From the NCBI GenBank assembly GCA_018830525.1, contig JAHJSH010000005.1, positions 1 through 42,774 on the forward strand: a DNA stretch of 42,774 nt, read 5' to 3'. Positions 35,890 to 42,774 of the stretch are shown piece after piece. The notes under the pieces are model-generated. The model was not told the DNA's origin and ran no database searches. It was given only the letters and a program-made list of their open reading frames with translations. The translations under genes were made by a program, and so were the position numbers. Each line of letters begins with the position of its first letter. The first letter of the stretch is position 1. Source of the stretch: Nanobdellota archaeon. Lineage in GTDB: Archaea > Nanobdellota > Nanobdellia > Pacearchaeales > GW2011-AR1.

Positions 35890-35972
35890 CCGAACCAGGA
35901 ATAATAGTTTTTCTACTTCGGGGGAATTTCTTTTTTCTAAAAAGAAAGAGTCCTTGGATATGGTACGATTTA

Positions 35973-36593
35973 CTAAGAAGTAGGTTTCCGAACAATAACA
36001 TTAACATTCCGTTCTTCCCAAGAGTTCACAATTTCAAATCCAACTTTCTTACAAAGTTCAACAAGCTCATCCAAATCATAAATATATGTGTACCTTTCGG
36101 TCCGATCTTTTCCGTCTCGAGAAGTCCATGGAACAAAACACTCTTTCTCTTTATTTTTCAATCGCGGAGATTTCGGACCCCAAGAACTTACAATTGCTTC
36201 TGCGCCAGGTTTCAAAACTCTATAAATCTCCTTCAATGCTTTCTTTCTTTTAGCTACAGAATCAATACAATGAATGACTGCATACATCAAAACAGCATCG
36301 AAATAATTATCTTCAAATGGAAGATCTTCTGCAGGAGCTTTCTTCAAATTAACCGATATCCCCCGCTTCTCAGCATCTTCCTCAGCAAAAGCGATCATCT
36401 CTTTAGAAAAATCAACCCCATACCATCGAAGTCCATTTATCTTTCTAAAATTTCTACCACTCCCACAACCCATATCTAAAATCTTACCCTTTTTCTCTGA
36501 GATAAATTTTTCAACGGTTGGAGGAATCTTCTGCCTAAATTCCCTCCATGATCGAGCGATATTATCCCAAACTTTTTCTTGACCGACATTCAT
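35973..36593 (-). CDS. SAM-dependent methyltransferase, Trm9/ALKBH8-like
   Basis: VWDNIARSWREFRQKI...ILDMGCGSGRNF...AEDLPFEDNYFDAVLMYAVIHCI. Confidence 0.78.
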   Translation of the reverse strand: MNVGQEKVWDNIARSWREFRQKIPPTVEKFISEKKGKILDMGCGSGRNFRKINGLRWYGVDFSKEMIAFAEEDAEKRGISVNLKKAPAEDLPFEDNYFDAVLMYAVIHCIDSVAKRKKALKEIYRVLKPGAEAIVSSWGPKSPRLKNKEKECFVPWTSRDGKDRTERYTYIYDLDELVELCKKVGFEIVNSWEERNVNVIVRKPTS

Positions 36594-36665
36594 ACTATCT
36601 TAAAGGAGTTGAAGCCTTAAGAACCTTAGCTCACCAGAGCTACCTATTGGGTGGTTCTTAGGCAA
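36594..36665. repeat. Dispersed hairpin element, copy 2
   Basis: actatcttaaaggagttgaagccttaagaacctt...ggttcttaggc; stem GCCTtAAGAACC/GGTTCTTAGGC; internal AGCTC/GAGCT hairpin. Confidence 0.65.
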
Positions 36666-36689
36666 TCGATATTTTTATACAACCTTAAA

Positions 36690-36845
36690 TTAATTAACTT
36701 GAGAATTAATAAGCATATTTTGCTGTTCACTCCAATCTTCATCTTTATGGGTTTTAACATAATTTGCCCAAAATTTTATGAATTCTAATCTCTCTCTAAA
36801 GTTAGCTTTAATTTCTTTATTTATTTCTTCCTTATTTATTTTCAT
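36690..36845 (-). CDS. 51-aa partner protein of the adjacent nucleotidyltransferase
   Basis: MKINKEEINKEIKANFRERLEFIKFWANYVKTHKDEDWSEQQNMLINSQVN; ATGA overlap with 36842..37432; below ORF-track cutoff. Confidence 0.7.
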   Translation of the reverse strand: MKINKEEINKEIKANFRERLEFIKFWANYVKTHKDEDWSEQQNMLINSQVN

Positions 36846-37432
36846 TTTATTAATTCAAACTCTTTTTCGGCGTCTAGTTCTTTAAGCAATTTATATAATT
36901 CAGAATTATTAAGCTTTTCTTTAAAGAGTTCATAAAGATGTTTAGCATCCTCAAGATCTTTTTCGTTGCCTTGTTTCCCAAGCATTAGTTTATAGACAAT
37001 TTGCATTTCCAATGGAGAGATATAAAGAGTATGCTTTCCAAGGATTACTTTAATCTTATTTTCAAAAGAGTATTTATGAATATCATTTTGAATTAGCTTA
37101 AACTCCATATTTGGAATTGGTTTTTCTTTTCTTGAAAATCTAATGTTATGCTCTTTAATCATATTAAACGCTTCTTCGGAAATAGAAGTATTTAAACATT
37201 CAAAATTAGAATCATGAATTTTTTTCCATAATTTTTTGAATTCTTCTAAATTCATTTCCGGTATAAGCAAGTCTACATCTTCAGTTGACCTTGACCTTCC
37301 AAATAATATCGAAACATAGCCCGAGACTAATACATATTTGTCCAAAAGACTACAAAATTCTATAACAAAATTGTCAAGTTCATTTATTTTTCTATCGAGT
37401 TTAATCTCTTTTTTATTAATATTATATTCCAT
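36842..37432 (-). CDS. Nucleotidyltransferase-fold protein (AbiEii/DUF6036-like)
   Basis: YVLVSGYVSILFGRSRSTEDVDLLIPEM; ISPLEMQIVYKLMLGKQGNEKDLEDAKHLYEL. Confidence 0.75.
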   Translation of the reverse strand: MEYNINKKEIKLDRKINELDNFVIEFCSLLDKYVLVSGYVSILFGRSRSTEDVDLLIPEMNLEEFKKLWKKIHDSNFECLNTSISEEAFNMIKEHNIRFSRKEKPIPNMEFKLIQNDIHKYSFENKIKVILGKHTLYISPLEMQIVYKLMLGKQGNEKDLEDAKHLYELFKEKLNNSELYKLLKELDAEKEFELIK

Positions 37433-37553
37433 TATAGACTATCGTTTTAAAAGTATAAAACACTTTCTATCATTATTTATAAACTTGTTTTATTATAAGA
37501 TAACATGAAAATCAAACGTAAAGTAACATCAAAGATATTCCATAAACGCATTT

Positions 37554-38933
37554 ATGCAATGGGAGTTATGCAAAATGCGTAAACCGACGAGAACAATTTC
37601 CGGAGTAGCCCCCCTCGCAGTTATGCTCCCCCCAAGACCTTGTGCTCACGGAGCCTGCCTCTACTGCCCATCATTAAACGCCCCACAATCTTACACCCCT
37701 GAGAGCCCGGCAGTCCTCCGAGCAAAACAATGTGATTATGACCCATCAAAACAAGTCAAGACAAGACTAAAACAACTCCAGTCAATGAACCATCCAACAG
37801 ACAAAATAGAATTAATCATAATGGGCGGAACTTTTCTCTCTTATCCCGAGAAATTTCAATTCCAATTCGTAAAAAAATGCTATGATGCAATGAATGGTAA
37901 GGTTTCAAGATCATTAGAGGCCGCAAAAAAGCTCAACGAAAAATCAAAACATAGATGTACCGCACTTTGCATAGAAACTCGTCCAGATGTTTGCACAAAC
38001 AAAGACATAAGGAAAATGTTAGAATGGGGAACAACAAGAATCGAACTGGGAGTTCAAGCTATCGACGATAAAATCTATAAAAAAGTAAATAGGGGACACA
38101 AAGTCCAAGATGTAATTGATGCAACAACAAGATTAAAAAAAGCCGGTTTCAAAATTGGTTACCATTTAATGCCAGGTATACCGGGTTCCAATCCAAAAAA
38201 AGATATAAAAATGTTCAAGAAAATATTCAAATCAAGTGATTTCAAACCTGACCAGATAAAAATCTATCCATGCCAAGTCTTGAAGGGCGCAGGATTGGAA
38301 AACCTCTACTATGGGGGGGAATATGTTCCATACAACAAAGAACAAGTTGCAGAGCTAATAATCCCAATGTTAAAACTAACTCCAAGGTATTGCAGGATCA
38401 TGCGAATCATGCGAGAAATCCCTCCCGCCTATCTCATAGCTGGAATAAAAAACATCGACATGCGAAAAGAGATAGAGGAAGTAATAAGGAAAAAAGGATC
38501 CAAAGTAAACGAAATAAGATTCAGAGAGATAGGATTCGCCCTCCGAGACAACAGAAAAATTGACTCAAAAATAAAACTCAAAACAACAAAATACAAAGCA
38601 TCAAATGGAACCGAATACTTCATCGAAGCAATAAACAAAGACAACATCCTCTTCGGACTTCTTAGACTAAGACTCGAAAAGGATAAAACTTCTCCTGCAA
38701 CTATCAGGGAACTCCATGTTTATGGCCCTACATTAAAACTCAAACAAAAAGCAGATCAAGAATGGCAACATAAAGGATTAGGCAAGATGCTCATGGCCGA
38801 AGCAGAAAAGATAGCAAAGAAAAACAAAAACAAACATATCAGAGTAATCTCCGGAGTCGGAGTCAGAGAATATTACAAAAAACTTAAATACAAATTAGAT
38901 AAAGATAATGTCTATGTTGAAAAAGTGTTGTAA
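37554..38933 (+). CDS. elp3: Elp3-like radical SAM/GNAT protein, short N-terminus
   Basis: PTRTISGVAPLAVMLPPRPCAHGACLYCPS (Cx4Cx2C); C-terminal GNAT QHKGLGKMLMAEAEKIAKK. Confidence 0.93.
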   Translation: MQWELCKMRKPTRTISGVAPLAVMLPPRPCAHGACLYCPSLNAPQSYTPESPAVLRAKQCDYDPSKQVKTRLKQLQSMNHPTDKIELIIMGGTFLSYPEKFQFQFVKKCYDAMNGKVSRSLEAAKKLNEKSKHRCTALCIETRPDVCTNKDIRKMLEWGTTRIELGVQAIDDKIYKKVNRGHKVQDVIDATTRLKKAGFKIGYHLMPGIPGSNPKKDIKMFKKIFKSSDFKPDQIKIYPCQVLKGAGLENLYYGGEYVPYNKEQVAELIIPMLKLTPRYCRIMRIMREIPPAYLIAGIKNIDMRKEIEEVIRKKGSKVNEIRFREIGFALRDNRKIDSKIKLKTTKYKASNGTEYFIEAINKDNILFGLLRLRLEKDKTSPATIRELHVYGPTLKLKQKADQEWQHKGLGKMLMAEAEKIAKKNKNKHIRVISGVGVREYYKKLKYKLDKDNVYVEKVL

Positions 38934-38950
38934 GCAAGAATCATTATTCC

Positions 38951-40168
38951 TTATTTATAATTTATAAGCCACTTCCAAACAGGCAAAACCTTAATTATCT
39001 TGCCATCTAGTTTAAATTCATCTTCTTGTTTGTAAGTCAATATTAAACCCTGATCTAACTTAAACTCCTTTAAAGCTTCCAACATCCCAGCTATTTCCCT
39101 TTCCTGGTTTTCTTCATTAAAGTTATAACAAACTTGAATGGCCCGAGTAATTTTTTCTTTTTCTTTAATAATGAAGTCGCATTCTCTCTTCTCTTGGAAA
39201 TAGAAGATTTCTTTATATTTTCTTCTTAGAGCCAAAAAGACTAAATTTTCAAGCATCTTTCCAGAATCTTTTGAAAAAGAAGCAGAATTATTACTTGAGA
39301 AGCCATTATCTATAGAATAGGCTTTTTTAGGGTTTACTTGTTGCTGTTTAAATGAATAACTAAAACGAGGGACACTAAAGATTAGGTAAGCATTTTCAAA
39401 AAATGAGATATAATCAATGACGCTTTGTACGGATTTTATCTCAAACATCTTTTTTATTGAATTATAAGAATACTCCTTTCCAACATTACTAACCAAGAAA
39501 ATTGCTATCTTTCTTAATATCTCTGTATTTTTTATGTTAAACCTTATCGCGATATCTTTCATAACAATATCTGATAATAAATCGTGAAGAATTGTCGGAG
39601 TATTCTTCTTAACAAATTCAGGAAATCCCCCTTGGAAAAGATATTCCTTAAATGAATCTAGGGAAGGGTCCATTTTTTTTAAATTAAGAAACTCTTTAAA
39701 CGAGAATGGAAATAACTCATAACTTAAATGTCTTCCTGTAAGCCTTGTTCCCAACTCTCGACTCAATAAAGAGGCGTTGGAGCCAGTTAAAACTACTTTT
39801 TCTTTCTTATCGACTAAGTATCTTATATACTTCTCCCATTGAGGAATATTTTGAATTTCATCAAAAAAGTATACGCCTCCCCCTCCATATACCTCTTTCA
39901 TAATACTCTCAATTTTATTAAAATCACTCAAACTAAATCCCTCTAATCGAGGATCTTCCAAATTAAGATAATAAGATTTTTTCTGCCTTTTTATTAATTG
40001 GTGTAATAGGGTGCTTTTACCGCATCTTCTTACTCCAGTAATTATTACAGCAAATGAGTCCAGAATATTTAGGTCTTTTCGTTCTTCTCTAAGTGTTCCT
40101 ATATCTGCTTTGTCAAGTGATTCTCTCTGAAGAGAGATAACTTCTATTATATCTTCCTTAGTTATCAT
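38951..40168 (-). CDS. AAA-type ATPase with DUF4143 domain
   Basis: ITGVRRCGKSTLLHQLIKRQ; GVYFFDEIQNIPQWEKYIRYLVDK; VVLTGSNASLLSRELGTRLTGRHLSYELFPFSFKEFL. Confidence 0.93.
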   Translation of the reverse strand: MITKEDIIEVISLQRESLDKADIGTLREERKDLNILDSFAVIITGVRRCGKSTLLHQLIKRQKKSYYLNLEDPRLEGFSLSDFNKIESIMKEVYGGGGVYFFDEIQNIPQWEKYIRYLVDKKEKVVLTGSNASLLSRELGTRLTGRHLSYELFPFSFKEFLNLKKMDPSLDSFKEYLFQGGFPEFVKKNTPTILHDLLSDIVMKDIAIRFNIKNTEILRKIAIFLVSNVGKEYSYNSIKKMFEIKSVQSVIDYISFFENAYLIFSVPRFSYSFKQQQVNPKKAYSIDNGFSSNNSASFSKDSGKMLENLVFLALRRKYKEIFYFQEKRECDFIIKEKEKITRAIQVCYNFNEENQEREIAGMLEALKEFKLDQGLILTYKQEDEFKLDGKIIKVLPVWKWLINYK

Positions 40169-40207
40169 ATTCCTTGTTAAATTTCCTTATTTTTAAACCT
40201 TTCTACT

Positions 40208-40245
40208 GCCAATAGAAGCTAGTTTCTATCTACAATAGAAGCTAT
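40208..40245. promoter_or_regulatory. Direct/inverted repeats upstream of the second DUF4143 ATPase
   Basis: GCCAATAGAAGCTAGTTTCTATCTACAATAGAAGCTA; shares GCCAATAG with 6835-6873. Confidence 0.45.
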
Positions 40246-40371
40246 TTAATTCTTTAACTTTTATCCGATAATTCATAACACCCCCTGGGAATTAGAAAAA
40301 GAAAAGAAAAGATTTTGTCTTATAAAAAATATACCTCTGAAATTCTTTATAAAAATTATTATTTTAATGCC

Positions 40372-40465
40372 GTGTTGCATGATTCAAAATTTGATATAAT
40401 ATAATATTGTGTCTTGAAAAATTTACCCCATAACATTTGCTCCTAAAAAGGTAATCATACAACAC
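40372..40465. repeat. 94-bp AT-rich element with 13-bp terminal inverted repeats
   Basis: GTGTTGCATGATT (40372-40384) and AATCATACAACAC (40453-40465), one mismatch. Confidence 0.5.
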
Positions 40466-40533
40466 AGCACCCTTTAATAATCTATTAAATCCAATGATTA
40501 CATCCACTAAACCCTTACCTCCCAAAAAATATT

Positions 40534-40664
40534 TATTTCTTAGAAGATTTCTTAGAAAACTTTCTCTTATTTCTTCTCACCCTAACAGCTACAAATCCAC
40601 CACCAATCAAAAGGATGAATACTATTGCGATTCCCCAACCTACTGCTCCACCACCAATAACTGC
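40534..40664 (-). pseudogene. 3' fragment of a surface-protein paralogue (C-terminal TM anchor only)
   Basis: 131-bp block, 2 mismatches to 41292-41422; encodes AVIGGGAVGWGIAIVFILLIGGGFVAVRVRRNKRKFSKKSSKK*; no start codon in frame. Confidence 0.8.
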
Positions 40665-40755
40665 CTCATCTTCAAAAATTCATTTCCAATTTTCACAAAC
40701 AATAATATTTATAAAATAAATTAATCTAATAATACCAAACAAAAGAGATGAAACA

Positions 40756-40989
40756 ATGAAATATAGATTAACACCCATAGCTCAAAAAATAATGAACGTC
40801 CTCAGGAGATATAACTTCGAAATCATAAAAATGAAAGGTGACCATATCAAAATAAACAAAATTCTCCCAATGAAAAGACCAATAATTCTAGTTAATGTAA
40901 AAAGACTAAGTAACAAAGTCAGACAAAATCTCATCAAAGAAGCCGAAGATGCCGGCGTACCAAGAGAAGAATTAGAAAAGCTCTTTTAA
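40756..40989 (+). CDS. hicA: HicA-like toxin
   Basis: IMNVLRRYNFEIIKMKGDHIKINK...SNKVRQNLIKEAEDAGVPREELEKLF. Confidence 0.75.
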   Translation: MKYRLTPIAQKIMNVLRRYNFEIIKMKGDHIKINKILPMKRPIILVNVKRLSNKVRQNLIKEAEDAGVPREELEKLF

Positions 40990-41229
40990 TCACAAAACCA
41001 TTCTCGAAATCATAGGTGCATTTTCCATATCCCGCACAATCGCAACAGCACTCTCCGGAGCATCCTCAAAATATAACTCCAACGCCTCCCTCAACTGCTC
41101 CTTTGCTTTCTCAACGGTTTCTCCCTGAGTAACAACACCCGGCACCTGAACAGAAGAAATACTATAAATCTTCTTACCATCCAAAACCTCAGGACAAATC
41201 ACAATATCCAACTCTATTCTATCAACCAT
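40990..41229 (-). CDS. hicB: HicB-like antitoxin
   Basis: KIYSISSVQVPGVVTQGETVEKAKEQLREALELYFED. Confidence 0.82.
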   Translation of the reverse strand: MVDRIELDIVICPEVLDGKKIYSISSVQVPGVVTQGETVEKAKEQLREALELYFEDAPESAVAIVRDMENAPMISRMVL

Positions 41230-41290
41230 AAACTAACAAAACAAAAAGAGTTTAAATATATTACTATATTATAGTATTAAACTTCTACGC

Positions 41291-42610
41291 CTATTTCTTA
41301 GAAGATTTCTTAGAAAACTTTCTCTTATTTCTTCTCACCCTAACAGCTACAAATCCACCACCAATCAAAAGGATGAATACTATTGCGATTCCCCAACCCA
41401 CTGCACCACCACCAATAACTGCACCTGTTATTAAGGAGAAGAATCCTCCTGTTGCTGTTGCTCCACCTTCATCAGTTGTTTCAGGTTCTTCATCTTCAAG
41501 GAAAATAACTTCTTCAACACAAGACTGCTCTTCATCTGGCTTTGCCCTTGTAGGTGTGCAATAATTATCTGGATAAGAACAAGTTCTCGTTTGCAATTCA
41601 TTTGAACATTCAGACCATTCAGAACAAGTCCATGAAGTTCCACAAGAACTTCCACCGCTAGAACCTGAACTAGTAGTAACGACAGGTGCAGTGATAGAGA
41701 ATAAACTAGTTTCACTAATGTTTGAATTCCCTACAGAATCAACACAATCAACATACCACTCATGATTTCCAACACTTAATCCAGTTAATGAAATAATATT
41801 TGATGTATTAGCAAGAGTTAAGTTATAACTAGAAACATTATTCAAAAATAATTCACAACTTACAGGAGAATCATCACTAATATTAAACTCAAAAAGAACA
41901 GAATTACTTGTAGTAGAATAACCAATAATAGGAGCAACAAGGGTAATAACAGGAGCAGCATTATCAACTAGAGTAAAATTTATTGCACCATTACTATATA
42001 AGGAAATATTCTGCGTTTCACTAGCATAACCAACATTAGAAGCAGTAATTGTGTAATTTCCTTCATCTAAAATATTTCTTCCTTCCTTTAAACCATCTGT
42101 AAGATTGATATCTGTAGGAATTGAAGAAATGTCTAAATACCATTTTCTATTCAATATCAAAACATCTTCAATATCTCCCTCAATTGTACTATTAATTATT
42201 TGCAAATTTGTAACATTATCTGCATAAAGTCCATACATAGGATTATTCATAATTTGGTTATTTATTAATAAAATATCCTTAGCATCTTTTATATTGATAC
42301 TAGAAATCCCAAAGCCAGTTAAAATTATATTTTTAATAGTAATGTTATTAACACTATCTATATTTATTCCGAACAAAACTCCCGAATCTATTGTAAAAAT
42401 AAAATTATTATTTCCCACTATTTCTACGTCATTCGCAAGAATATTCAAACATTGTGCAGTCGCTTCAATTGTTTGATTTATTTCATAAGTTCCAACTTCA
42501 ACGATATCCCCACACTCATAAATTACATTATTAGTAGAATTGTAAGTAGCAGCACTAGCAAAGGCCAACATAAATAATATCATTGAACCGAAAATTAATG
42601 ATTTTCTCAT
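41291..42610 (-). CDS. Cell-surface protein: signal peptide, right-handed beta-helix-like region, Ig-like domain, TSP1-like Cys motif, C-terminal TM
   Basis: MRKSLIFGSMILFMLAFASA; NITIKNIILTGFGISSINIKDAKDILLINNQI; WTCSEWSECSNELQTRTC; GWGIAIVFILLIGGGFVAVRVRRNKRK. Confidence 0.82.
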   Translation of the reverse strand: MRKSLIFGSMILFMLAFASAATYNSTNNVIYECGDIVEVGTYEINQTIEATAQCLNILANDVEIVGNNNFIFTIDSGVLFGINIDSVNNITIKNIILTGFGISSINIKDAKDILLINNQIMNNPMYGLYADNVTNLQIINSTIEGDIEDVLILNRKWYLDISSIPTDINLTDGLKEGRNILDEGNYTITASNVGYASETQNISLYSNGAINFTLVDNAAPVITLVAPIIGYSTTSNSVLFEFNISDDSPVSCELFLNNVSSYNLTLANTSNIISLTGLSVGNHEWYVDCVDSVGNSNISETSLFSITAPVVTTSSGSSGGSSCGTSWTCSEWSECSNELQTRTCSYPDNYCTPTRAKPDEEQSCVEEVIFLEDEEPETTDEGGATATGGFFSLITGAVIGGGAVGWGIAIVFILLIGGGFVAVRVRRNKRKFSKKSSKK

Positions 42611-42774
42611 AGTAGTAACACTAAATAGTGGTTTATAAAGTTAACGGCTATCCCCAGTATCTCCGAAACTACACAAAATAAGATAATTCCAAATAACCAA
42701 GAGCTAGAAGAATAGCATGCATTTTTTCCATAAATTCCGATGTCTATGAAATCATTTATTCTTCTGCTGTGTTC

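Noticed and set aside
35763-36479. 238-aa plus-strand ORF
   Set aside because: Overlaps the end of 35431..35889 and runs antisense to the methyltransferase; composition is typical of a shadow ORF.
40494-40724. 76-aa plus-strand ORF
   Set aside because: Complement of the duplicated surface-protein tail; the minus-strand reading explains the sequence.
42611-42774. Open minus-strand frame EHSRRINDFIDIGIYGKNACYSSSSWLFGIILFCVVSEILGIAVNFINHYLVLLL before the surface protein gene
   Set aside because: Runs through the probable TATA box of the surface gene (tttataaacc) and matches no recognised family; could not be supported from partial sequence.
1-42774. CRISPR array or cas genes
   Set aside because: No regularly spaced direct repeats or Cas-like proteins seen; the repeats present are short palindromes or single pairs.

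Overview
The window reads as a gene-dense, AT-rich archaeal chromosome segment, most like a DPANN archaeon (Woesearchaeota/Pacearchaeota-like, judged only from protein content). Core archaeal genes: rpoE/spt4/S24e/S27ae, scpA, YchF-type GTPase, pyrB, an isc-type Fe-S operon, LemA-HtpX, MscS, thioredoxin reductase, TyrRS, TrpRS, ThrRS, a KaiC-like ATPase and Elp3. Two tRNA genes: Glu-TTC, and an intron-containing tRNA that folds as Ile-TAT. The accessory layer is rich: a hicBA pair, a tail-to-tail hicA/hicB pair beside a 131-bp repeat, an MntA-HepT-HAD cluster, a nucleotidyltransferase plus a 51-aa partner missing from the ORF track, and two DUF4143 ATPases with related inverted repeats upstream. 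The strongest leads are: (1) a secreted/TM protein with an intracellular class III cyclase-like domain whose metal-binding residues look lost; (2) an Fe-S operon headed by a Cys-rich HTH regulator with a GTTAAC inverted repeat between TATA box and start; (3) a possible wobble-uridine modification gene set (PP-loop thiolase-like, Elp3, Trm9-like); (4) a dispersed hairpin element of about 34 nt found in two 5' leaders; (5) a structured intergenic RNA candidate at 2190-2345; (6) two broken genes (in-frame TGA; -1 frameshift at A_AAA_AAG). All assignments were made by eye from translated sequence; no searches were run.
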